Assembly: GCA_029449245.1 (NCBI GenBank)
Contig: JANATF010000004.1
Coordinates: forward strand, 2,728,001 to 2,792,000
Source: Mortierella alpina
Taxonomy: Eukaryota > Mortierellomycota > Mortierellomycetes > Mortierellales > Mortierellaceae
DNA: 64,000 nt
Reading direction: 5' to 3'
Each line of letters opens with the position of its first letter. Position 1 is the stretch's first letter. Of this stretch, positions 1-9,275 are shown one piece after another. The notes beneath the pieces are model-generated. The model saw nothing but the letters and a program-made list of their open reading frames with translations. It did not search any database and had not been told where the DNA came from. The position numbers were made by a program, and so were the translations under genes.

Positions 1-358
1 ATAGGCGCTGAGTGAGGAGAAAAAAAATCATCTGGTGAGATCAAACTGCTAACTGAGTCACGACTCCAAAACGTCTTGGTTCTCCTTATAGTACATCCTG
101 TCCAGAAACGGGAGAGTTACACTTTCGGACGATTCCCATGGACCCAACGATGTCGGCATGTTCTACAACCCAGAGTTGAAGCTGTACCTTCAACAGATGA
201 ATGTCACAGAGGTGTACTACCTAGCGCCTAACGACCAAGGACGCGATCACGCGTTGGATTCGCAATATGCCACTCATGCCTCTGTAGAGACAGGATCCTT
301 CCAGCATGTTCACGTTCGCTCAATACCTTTGGCGTCATTGAAGTTCTTCGAAAAGTAG
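1..358 (+). CDS. 3' end of an unidentified gene (partial)
   Basis: This is the last part of a gene that begins outside the window. The final coding exon appears to run from about 92 to 358, reading YILSRNGRVT... and ending ...ASLKFFEK before a TAG stop. A likely intron occupies 35-91 (donor GTGAGA, branch-like CTAAC near 49-53, acceptor TATAG). A 30-nt exon at 5-34 directly after an ATAG acceptor keeps the frame open. No domain or signal is recognisable in the roughly 100 visible residues, so I assign no function. The 250 bp between this stop and the convergent DBT stop at 611 holds only 3' flanks of both genes. Confidence 0.5.
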
Positions 359-610
359 GGATGAAAAAGACAAAGACAAGTTCTAATGGAAAGATAAACT
401 GTGTTTTCTCATGTATATTTTATAATGATGTTCTAAGAGATATTTTGCTCCGAAGGCTGTCATCATTGGCCCACCTTCGTGCATCCGTTTCCGAAAGACA
501 AGAGAAAAAGAATAATTTCCTCTTGTCTGCAAATTGACCCAATGATGTATACTTTGCTCATCTCCCCTCACTTGCACCCCACCACCAGCAGGTATTATTC
601 CACCAACTTC

Positions 611-2658
611 TTAGCGGAGCATGCCACCGAGCAAGAAGGGGTTCTCAATGACCGACTTCCAGGCTTCACTGAAGCGGGCTACAGTAGCACCATCAATGAC
701 CCGGTGGTCGGCACTCCAGCTGACGTTTACAATTGTCTGAGGAACAACGCGCTCCACCATCTTTCCTTCCTCCTCAACCATCTTGTAGCGGGGCAGACGC
801 TGCATCTTGCCAACAGCAGCAATGGCAACCTCGGAAGTGACCACCACAGGGTTCAGGTAGGTGCCTCCAATCATGCCAACGTTCGACAGGGAGAGTGTAC
901 CGTCCCTGAGATCGGCCATGGGGATCTGGTTCTTCTTGCCGGCCTCCTGTAACCTAGCCAGCTCCGAGGCAATCTCGAGTACTGAGAGGTTCTGGACGTT
1001 CTTGATGTTGGGAACGACCAAGCCGTTGGGGGTGTCCATGGCAACACCAATGTTGTGCGAGGCACGGTACTTGAGCTTCGCACTCGAGGCATCGTCGCCG
1101 TCAACAACGCAGGCGTTCAGGACGGGGTAGTCTTCCAGGGCGATGGAGAGAGCCTTGATGAAGATGGGCATGTACGAGACCTTCTTGAAGTTGTACTTTT
1201 CGGGGGTCTTGGCCACATGGACATTGAGGGCAGCACGGAAGGCTGTGGCGTTGTCGAGAATGATCTCGTCGGCGAATCCAAAGTGGGGGATGGAGAGCGA
1301 CTTGGTCATCTGCTTGAACATGGCCTTCTGAATCATGCTCAAAGGCACGACCTTGTCCTCGCCCTTGGGGACCTGAGCCTTGGCAGAGACAGCTGGTGTG
1401 CTCTCGGTCTTGGGCGTGGCTATTATATATGGGGGAGAAAATCAAAATGAAAAACATTCTGTATGAGAAATCGTGGGAAAAAAAACAATGTCCATTCAAA
1501 ATTTGAGCAAGATCTCCAGTTGGGTGACAAACGCGAACACCTACCAGTGGCCTGTCTTCCGTTGGCAAGGTAAGCCATCACATCCTCCTTCATGACACGA
1601 CCGCCCTTGCCGGATCCCTTGATCAAAGCAATGTCGACGTAGTTCTCCCGGGCAACGCGGCGCACGGCAGGTGTGGCAAATGTGAGGAGGTGCTCGGCAG
1701 TAGGGATTTCAACCTTGACGGCTTTGGGAGCCTCCATCATGGCGGCGACTGCGTTCATGTCCTGAATGACATGCGAACGGCCCTCCAGTTCATCCTCGGG
1801 GGCTGGGGTTGAGGCCGAGACTGCATCGGGCGCGGCAACGGCCTCTCCAACAGCACCATCATCGCCAGTCTCAATCTCAACCAAGGGAGATCCAACCCTT
1901 GCCATGTCTCCGACCTTGTACTGGAGCGAAGCAATTGTTCCTGTGAATCTGGATGTGATCTCCACTGATGCCTTGTCCGACTGAACCTCGCAGAGCCGGT
2001 CAAACTCCTCAACCTTGTCGCCAGCCTTGACAAACCTATATGAAAGCGAACGCCATGCGTACTCGAGCGTTAGGTATACAGAAGTGGAAGCTCTCCTCGT
2101 AGCGGTCTCAACGGATCCGTTGATCCCCAAGGTTGCATCCAGAGCTTCAAAAAACATACCACTGGATAACCTCGCACTCAGTGATACCCTCTCCGATATC
2201 GGCCAGCAAGAAAGGAACCTTAGCGTTAGCCATAGCCGAGGCGTGGAATCTCTGGACACGGTTGGCACCAAAGACAGTCTGGTGACGGATTGCCTTGGTG
2301 CAGAGGGCAGTTGTAGTCTATCGGAATTCCAGAGCGTGACATGCACCAGTTGCGTTAGAGGGCTCGGTAACATGTCTTAGCAAATAGGGCCAATCCCTTC
2401 CTTTCCTCTCTAAAGCTCACCTTGGTGCTGATCGAGTACTTTAACCTCTGGCCCGAAATCATGCGAGCAGTGGAGATGTATGTGGACTGGCCGACCTACG
2501 AGACAGCGAACAAGGCGATCTGTTGTCAAAATGCTGAGGTTGCGAAAGTTGCCCACCACGCAAACGACAATCCTACTGGAGGTGGCTCATCCAAGTTTCC
2601 AAGTTGCTCTTACCTTTGTCCTGAGGACGTTCAATGAGGATCGAGAAGCGGTGAACAT
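611..2658 (-). CDS. DBT: Branched-chain 2-oxoacid dehydrogenase E2 (lipoamide acyltransferase)
   Basis: Mitochondrial E2 core of the branched-chain 2-oxoacid dehydrogenase complex. It transfers branched acyl groups from lipoyl-lysine to CoA in Val/Leu/Ile breakdown. Exons on the minus strand are 2658-2614, 2495-2421, 2317-2160, 2035-1545 and 1419-611, giving 525 aa. The start [13 protein letters not shown] opens a basic, Ser-rich mitochondrial presequence of about 65 aa. It is followed by a lipoyl domain ([15 protein letters not shown]; lipoylated Lys in EVQSDKAS near residue 114), Ala/Pro linkers, a peripheral-subunit-binding domain ([15 protein letters not shown]) and the catalytic domain ending in DHRVIDG (His about 495, Asp about 499). 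The EVQSDKAS-type lipoyl motif and domain order favour DBT over pyruvate or oxoglutarate E2. Its stop faces the fragment at 1-358. Confidence 0.95.
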
Positions 2659-3378
2659 GGTTGTGACAGAGGCTCAGTAACTAAGTTGAACAAAACAGGC
2701 GACCAGCGCCCGTGAGGTTAGTTTCGAGCTGGTGGCCAGAGAGTAGACCAAGGATGGAGTGTCCTGCGGCTGTGTGGGAGAGAGCAGGATTCTGCAGCGA
2801 GTCGTGTGTTGCGGTTGAGATGACCCGTGGGACAATTGCGGATGAGGGGCGCTGTGGTCTGGCTAGTCTTGCCAGGGGGGCGGATGAGCTTACATTCGAG
2901 ACGATGGGAGAGCAGATGCGAGTGGGCGGGGAGAGAGTGGAGAGGGATGGACAGGCGGAGAGGAGTTGTCGGTGAGCGTGTGGACGACGGAGTATGGGAG
3001 AGGGAGTGGGGAAGCAGTGCAGAGAGGAAAGAGGAAAGAAGGAGGAGGCAAGAAAAAAGAAAAAAAAAAGATTATCTCGTTGGCGTGGAGAGTGTGGGAG
3101 TGGGGCACGAAAATTTCCCACGATGGAGGCATGGAAATAACGCAGTGCCATGACGCGCACATCCAGGTCGGTTTAATTCCGAGCATCTTTATTTCTTCAA
3201 GGTTGGCGAGCAGGCAGGGGGTGGGGGACAGGGGAAACTGGTCTAAGCAAAAAATAACTATATAAGTGGGGTGTAGGGGTATGAGAGAATGACTACTTTG
3301 GCACCAAGGCAGATAAAAGGGAGGGAAAGGGGAATACTAGGACACTAGGGCAGGACAGAGTCCAACATGCGGGCTTGT
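2659..3378. other. Intergenic: DBT upstream region and RNA1 3' flank
   Basis: No supported gene. The stretch is purine-rich on the plus strand, with an A/G tract around 3030-3075 (CT-rich on the minus strand). Pyrimidine-rich sequence on the coding strand is typical of promoters in this window, so this probably carries the DBT promoter and 5' UTR. Several overlapping open frames exist only because the sequence is of low complexity. Confidence 0.5.
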
Positions 3379-4759
3379 TTATACCTTGAGCTTGGCTGCA
3401 AGATCCGCAAGATCATCATCCGCCTTCTTTTCCTCCTCCTCCTCCTCCTCCTCCTCCTCCTCAGAGGAATCGCCACTCTCATCCTCATCCGATTCGGGCT
3501 CCTCCATGTCGTCCAAATCTCCAAGCGCCTCGCCGTGGTCGTGTCTAGACAGGGCATCGCGGATAGCATCAATCGACGCGCTGTCCTCCTCGACCTGGTT
3601 TCCGTTCAGCTCGAGCTTGGTCAAGTTGCAGAGATGCTCCGAGATAACAGCAGCCAGCTCCAAGACACCATCCTCCCTCATCTCTGCATACGAAAAGTCG
3701 ACCGATTCCAGCTTCGTGTTCTTTCCATGTGCCAGGGCTCGCGACAACAGCATCGTGCCCTTGTTCGAGAGCAAACACTCGCCAAAGTTGAGGCGCTTCA
3801 ACTCGGGCCAGGAAGGCAAAGCTGCTGCGAACGCACGGCAACCACGCTCTGTGAACGTGTTGTCCTGCAAATCCAGAGTCTCCAGTCCGGGGCAGTGCGT
3901 GAGTCCGGCTGCCAGGGCCTCAATGCCCTCCATGCGGATTCCGTTCTGAGGCATAGCGACATGTGTCAACGTTCCATGGGCAGCAAAGGCCTTGGCGAGA
4001 TCAGGGGTCGACCCGTTCTCGAGACGGTTACGTCCTGCAATCACGACACGAAGCGAAGAAGTCTTGTTCTCGGCCTTGTTCTTCTCATGGGCCGTCATCA
4101 GTGCCTCAGCCAAAACTTTGCCTCCAGTGACACCCAGCCCGTTGTTGTTCAGCTTCAAGACTTGAAGGTTCCTGTTGGTAGTCAAAAACTCGACCAAGGG
4201 CACAACACCAGCGGCTCCAAAGGCGTTGTCACTGAGGTTGAGTTCCACGAGGTGCTTCTTGTCCTTCAACGCGTCTCCAAATGCAACCAGACAGTCGGGA
4301 ATCTCGGAGCGAAGACGTCCAGTGAAAATGTCCGAAAAGTTGGCGAGCTATCACGGCAATCACAAGGGAGGGTGAGTGTGTGTGTTTTTTTACGTCAAGT
4401 CAAGAGTCAAGAGTCAGAGTCAGTCGTGCATGGCATTGTTTGAGAACCGCACGTTCTTCTGTATGTTGGTATATTGACGAGAGCGAGTCCGTCGTATGAT
4501 CGTAGTAGTCCTCCCGAAGCTCTTCTCCCTTTTCACCTTCCCTCACTCTCTTTCTCTTTGGCTCTCCTACCTTCAAAAGAGGCTTCTCAGCCAAGGCAAC
4601 AGAAAGAGCACGGCAAGCCTCAACACCGAACGTGTTTCCGCTCAAGATGACGTTCTCGAGTTCATCCATCTTGGCAATCGTCTCGATGAATTCCTGCACA
4701 TCTGCAGCCGAATCCAGCTTGAGGCCGCGGCCCTCGATGGTGAAGGTGTTGGTGGACAT
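3379..4759 (-). CDS. RNA1: Ran GTPase-activating protein (Rna1/RanGAP1)
   Basis: Cytosolic GTPase activator for Ran, which sustains the RanGDP/RanGTP gradient driving nuclear transport. Two exons, 4759-4571 and 4347-3379, join in phase 0 to encode 385 aa, close to the size known for fission-yeast Rna1. The protein is a series of RNase-inhibitor-type leucine-rich repeats (LSDNAFG, LNNNGLG, LDLQDNTF, LELNGNQ) followed by a very acidic tail with a poly-Glu run and a short basic end (AAKLKV). The catalytic arginine lies in SDIFTGR and falls at residue 74 of this model, the number reported for the S. pombe enzyme. GRNRLENGS is also a family signature. The intron lies between the first repeats. Confidence 0.96.
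3433..3462. repeat. CTC trinucleotide repeat encoding poly-Glu
   Basis: About ten tandem CTC units on the plus strand read as GAG (Glu) codons on the minus strand, inside the acidic tail of RanGAP. Acidic tails are normal in the family. The near-pure codon run is a microsatellite and may vary in length between isolates. Confidence 0.9.
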
Positions 4760-5249
4760 GGCCAGATGTGAATAAAATAATCTATTTGTTCAATAGTAGT
4801 AGCTGGTTATTCTCTTTTAGTCTGCAGAGGTGCCTCGTGGGGTTGGTGGTCCACTCAGGTCCCGATCTTCAAAAAAGCTTATGCGCCTTTTGAATTTGTG
4901 AATGCGCTGCATGTCTGGTATGATTTAGTCTGGTCCCATCTGGCGATACTCGTCTGGCCTCTTCTGGTCTAGTCTGGCCTGGTTTGGTCTGGCCGATTAC
5001 TTACAAGCTAATGAGGACTGGGGAGAGAGAAGAGTGAAGAAAGAAATGCAGAGCGCGAGACTAGGCTGGACCAGGGCGACCGTAAAAAAAAGTTTTGAGG
5101 GTGGCTGAGCACAAAATATTTTTTTTGCTCAGCTTCGATCGCGCAAGAGTTGGTGCGGGGTCGTAGCTACGCGCCAAGATATGTGCTATTGCAATGCTTT
5201 TTATTACTTGAGAGTGCCAGTAGCTTTTGGAAAGAAGGGCCAGATACAC
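4760..5249. other. Intergenic: RNA1 promoter with TCTGG cluster
   Basis: Lies between the RNA1 start and the stop of the MAPEG-like gene. From about 4914 to 4995 the plus strand carries many copies of TCTGG or CTGGTCT-like words at irregular short spacing (TCTGGT, TCTGGC, GTCTGGCCT). On the minus strand, in the direction of RNA1, these read CCAGA/AGGCCAGAC. This could be a degenerate tandem repeat or a clustered factor-binding site. The rest shows nothing recognisable. Confidence 0.5.
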
Positions 5250-7679
5250 TTAGTCGTGCAGGACTTTGATGGCGTTGGCAACAGCTGCGAGTCCAAGGAC
5301 AGTCCAGGAGAGGTACGTGCCAATGTCACGGCCAGAGGCATGGACTCCGTCCACAATACCCATCTGCATCAACAGATCGTTCAGCAAGCCTCCTTGCAAG
5401 AACTGAGACGTGATTAGCCCAACAAAGAGCGTGTGCAGTGCGACCCTCGAGAATCCAGCGAGCTCCAAGAGGACCAACAGGATCAGTGTGACAGGGACCA
5501 CCGACGTGAACTGGACCAGGACCGTACCGAACGAGTTGCGATCCTTCTCCAGCGCATCCTCGGCACTCGACTTGCGTCTGTAAGTCTCAATGGTAGCAGT
5601 AGCATACTCGCCGTTGGCTAAAAGGGACATAAAATTGGTGGTGAGAGGGTTTAGTGGGCATACTATAGCGGACAACACAAAGCAGCATCATGGGCAAGAG
5701 ACAAGTGACTTACAGTGCGTATTACTTCCAACAGTGTCTCCGGCATGTCCGTTCTTGACCACGCTAAACGTCTTTTCGCTAGGGTCTGCCATGCGACTCA
5801 ACCGCCTGCTGCGCCAAATACGGTTGGCCAGGAAGAGGAAATAGAGGGCGAGAAGGGCTCCATAGACCGAGCTGGCGCTCATCTCATTGTCGACGTGATC
5901 GCCAAACCACTGAGAATGGACATCGCCAATAGCCTTGTGATAAGAGTGCTGCACCTTGTGAAGAGTCGAGTGCGGAGTGGCTGAGCCCCACATGGAGCTG
6001 GCAGAGGCGGTGGCGTGCTCGTAGCCGCTACGAGCCTTGTCTGCCGCTTCTTGGTATTTGCTGGACGCCGATCTCTGTGCCTCGTCGACAAAGTTCTTGG
6101 CATCCCCTGTGATCTGATTCACCGCAGAGGACAAGGACTTGGACGCATGAAGCGAAAGCGAGGACGCGGACTTGGAGGCCTCATGGAGGGCCGAAGCTCC
6201 TGACTTGGATGCGTGCTGAGAGACGGACTTGCCGGATTTCGATGCACGATGCGAGGCTGAGAATGCCGATTTTGAGGCAGTAGAAGCAGCTTGCTCCAAC
6301 TTGGCCTTCATCTGGGCGGTATCGCGGTGGAAAGTATCCAAAGCATGATCGTAAGCATGCTTGGGCGCCGCCTTGATCTTGACCTCAACTTCCTTGACGG
6401 CACTCGAGAAAGAGTCCGTGGCGTCCTTGACGGCCTTGTGGACTCGAGACTTGTCTGCTTGATCTTTGGTGGCGCGGACAGCCTCCTTGATGTTGTTTCT
6501 CGCCAAGTTGATATTGCGCTGCAAGCTGTTAAGGAGGGTATTGTAGATCTCTGCACGAGTGTTTTTGATGCTCTTAATCGCGTTCTTAAACACGCGCTCG
6601 TACTGGTCCTTGGTGTCACCTGCATTGTCGATCACCGCGTTCCACTGCGACGTCAGCCAAGCATCCGTTTGCTCTTCAAAGTACTTTGCTTCATTCAGTT
6701 TTGCCTTGATCTTGTCGACTGCGGCGTCCAACTCCTCCAGCGCACCTTCCTCATTGCGAACAACACGGTCCAGCGCATGGTGGTACTGGTCCCTGACGGG
6801 CTTCAAGTGCGACTCGAATGAGGTAGCTGAGGGGGCGTTTCTGGCCTTGTGTCCTGCTTGCGTGAAAAGACTCGTCAAAGTGTCATGAACTCTGTCAATC
6901 GAGAGATGCTTCTTGGGCAGGGTCTTCATGGCATGGTGTCTGTGGTCATGACGACTGGGATGGTCCCAGATCTCGCGGCAGTCCCATCCAGAATCAGCGG
7001 CAGGGTTCTGGCGCGAGAACCAGTATTGGGAGCTTGGGCTGCATCCGTACTTGGGAGGGTTGAATGCCATGGAGTTTACGGCAGCCTTGAACTGGTCCCA
7101 CTTCTTGTGAGTCACCTCCGAGGCCTGATCCTTAATCTCGCCGACTTCCTTCTCTGTCGTATCCACCGCCTGGAACCACTTTGATTTTGCCTTTTCATGG
7201 GCTTCCTCATGAACCCTCTCTGCAAAGGCGAGCGCCTCTCTGTACTTCTTGTCGGCCTCTTCATAAGCCTCACGGGCCTCCTTCTTGTAGCCCAGATAGG
7301 CCCATTTAGCTTCGGTGGCGGCCTCGTCGCGAGCGCGTTTTGCTTGAATGACCATGTCCTTGGCAGCCTGATCGGCGTCTTGGGTCAGGGTCTTCCAGTA
7401 GTCGTAGGCACGTCGCATGACACTGTTGCCGCGGAAGAGCGAAGGATCCTGATGTGTCTCTGGTTCTTCTGGCTCGTCGTCGTCTTCCTCGGGCGCATGC
7501 GAGGGGAACCAGTAGTCGCGCAGGGTTTGTCTGACGTTCTCGACGACGCTGTGGCCTTGCTCCTTTGGCTCGGCCAGGACCTCCTCGTGCTCCGAGACGA
7601 TGGTGGTGGTCCTTGTGACGATGGTGGTGGTGGCGTCGTTCTTGACGGTGTGTGTGCTGATGGTCTCTGCTGCTCCCAT
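5250..7679 (-). CDS. Long coiled-coil protein with C-terminal MAPEG-like membrane domain
   Basis: Two exons, 7679-5714 and 5617-5250, join as CAC-T|CC to give 777 aa. Residues 1-600 have no signal peptide. They hold an acidic Pro/Glu stretch (near 60-75), Lys/Glu/Ala-rich coiled coils (about 90-200), a Cys/Trp/His patch (KYGCSPSSQYWF...SGWDCREIW...HDHRHH, about 205-250), further coiled coil, and Ser/Lys-rich repeats of the form HASKSG/ASKSA (about 455-520). Residues about 600-777 resemble the four-helix MAPEG family (eicosanoid/glutathione membrane proteins): a first helix VYGALLALYFLFLANRIW, then ALEKDRNSFGTVLVQFTSVVP, VTLILLVLLELAG, HTLFVGLITSQFL, HASGRDIGTYLSW. MAPEG proteins are usually about 150 aa, so the 600-aa extension is notable. 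Function unknown: a membrane-tethered coiled coil is one reading, an enzyme another. Confidence 0.75.
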
Positions 7680-8174
7680 GATGGCGATATTTGGGTGTTG
7701 TTGCTGCAGGAAAAGAGAGGACGAGGTGTGGGAAAATGTGCTGAGGAAGGGAGCAAAAGGGGGCGATGTTCTCGGATGTTATGCTGGAGTGTGCGGCGGG
7801 AAAGGTCTGCGTGTGTGCGTGTCGGGGGTGGTGCAAAGCGTCAGAGAGCGTACAGTAAATGCAAAAGAAAGGAAAAGAAGGAAAAGGGGGCGTGGATGGG
7901 TGGGTGCACGACCAACAGCCGGCTGCATAATATATATACGGCCGAGATGCATCGGCCACCTCATTATCTCATAGTGATGGGTGCTTGGTTTCACTGGCCT
8001 CGGATGACTTCATGATTTTGACTTTTTCCACATCTTGCTGCATTGCCGCACAACCGTCGTCTCTCGTCCACTGCACAAAAAGAGAAAATGAGCATCGAAC
8101 TTTATTGCTGCACAAACGTGCCCATGGACGAGCAAGCTGCTGTGCATCAAAGGGTATGGTACACAAACATGCAA
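7680..8174. other. Intergenic: upstream region of the coiled-coil/MAPEG gene
   Basis: Contains the presumed promoter and 5' UTR of the minus-strand gene starting at 7679 and the 3' flank of the Cys-rich secreted protein gene. AT-rich patches such as ATAATATATATA near 7927-7939 could serve as TATA elements for the minus-strand gene. No coding sequence is supported. Confidence 0.4.
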
Positions 8175-8729
8175 CTATGGCACGGTGCAGATGAAAACAC
8201 ACGCAGCAGCAACCACGACCGTCATAACAACACGCTGACCCCCGTTCAGGCCACGTTGCAGCGACATGGCCACACTAGGATTGGCTGGCGACCTAGTTCC
8301 TGACTCGTCATGATCCATGGGTAACGCCTTGCAGTAGGCCTCAAGATTTGCTAACACAGGAGCCTCGTTACCTCCAAACACCATCCTCAACTGATTGGTC
8401 TCCTTGAAGCACTGGAGGCAGTCCGGGTACAGCGACAGGAAAGGTCCAGTGCATTGGCAGCTGGCCAGGGTGCTGTTCGAAATGGGCGTTGAGGACGACT
8501 TTGCGATAGTCTGCAGGATGGTTTGGCAGGCAGAACTGGCGAACGCGGGTTTGCAAGCGACGCAGGCAGAGACGTCCGGGGGAAACTGGACCTGGTGACC
8601 GCTAGACGCCACCGTGGTGCTCGAAGAAGACTGGGCACGAACGGGAATAGGTAAACTGCAGCCCAGAAGCAGAAGTGTCGCCGTGGCAGCAAACACGAGA
8701 CGCAGTGACGGGGCAGTGGGCAGGAGCAT
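8175..8729 (-). CDS. Small secreted Cys-rich protein, probably GPI-anchored
   Basis: Intronless, 184 aa. The N-terminus (MLLPTAPSLRLVFAATATLL...VRAQ) is a signal peptide with likely cleavage after about residue 33. The mature part has eight cysteines in a spaced pattern (ACVAC, SSAC, SCQC, DCLQC, AYC), an NST N-glycosylation site, and then a Ser/Pro/Asn-rich linker. The C-terminus (RVVMTVVVAAACVFICTVP) is a hydrophobic tail of the GPI-signal kind. I recognise no named family. It fits the broad class of fungal cell-surface or effector-like Cys-rich proteins. It is antisense to several shadow frames, and codon use and the signal peptide favour this strand. Confidence 0.8.
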   Translation of the reverse strand: MLLPTAPSLRLVFAATATLLLLGCSLPIPVRAQSSSSTTVASSGHQVQFPPDVSACVACKPAFASSACQTILQTIAKSSSTPISNSTLASCQCTGPFLSLYPDCLQCFKETNQLRMVFGGNEAPVLANLEAYCKALPMDHDESGTRSPANPSVAMSLQRGLNGGQRVVMTVVVAAACVFICTVP

Positions 8730-9275
8730 TTTTCATGGGTTTGTACAGGGTGTTGTGCAGAGGATTCAGTCACACCGTCGTCCGCTAAGCTTGATTTATA
8801 GCCGTGGCACTGATCACTCACAGAGACTTCCATTCTACCAATGCTCGTAGAACCATCGTCGATGATCAGGTCGAGAAAGAGCCTTGACGCCCATCAACAA
8901 TGCCATCGATACTCTCGAGCCACTGGAGAGCCGCACTCAACAGGAACGAGGTATGTTCGTTTGATTGGTTGTGTACGCGGCTCGAGAGCGAGCGGGTCAT
9001 TATGACGACATGGCTACTTTTTAAAAAAAGTGCGCGAGCGCGTCGTGCATCGTGCCTATTCACAATTGGATTTCTTTTTTTCCTTTGGCTGCTGTCATCG
9101 AAGATCGGTGTAATCGGCTTATATCAAATCATGGAAAGTGAAGGTGAGAATGCGACTCCGAGCAGTATTTATATCGATCAATGAACCTCACCCGCTTTTT
9201 TTTCGATCTTACTCTTTTTGTCATTTCCTCTCTCCATCCTCATCGCGCTACTGCACACTAAAACTCAACTCCACC
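8730..9275. promoter_or_regulatory. Divergent promoter: Cys-rich protein (-) / alpha-amylase (+)
   Basis: A 546-bp region between two divergent start codons, so it should contain both promoters. A CT-rich stretch (about 9190-9250) sits just upstream of the amylase ATG at 9276, as is common in this window. TATTTATATCG near 9164 is a possible TATA-like site. No gene is supported. Confidence 0.5.

Noticed and set aside
2681-3265. Overlapping frames on both strands
   Set aside because: Low-complexity purine/pyrimidine sequence; no start context, splice signals or domain.
3367-4443. 358-residue plus-strand frame
   Set aside because: Exact antisense of the leucine-rich repeats of RanGAP, whose protein is strongly conserved.
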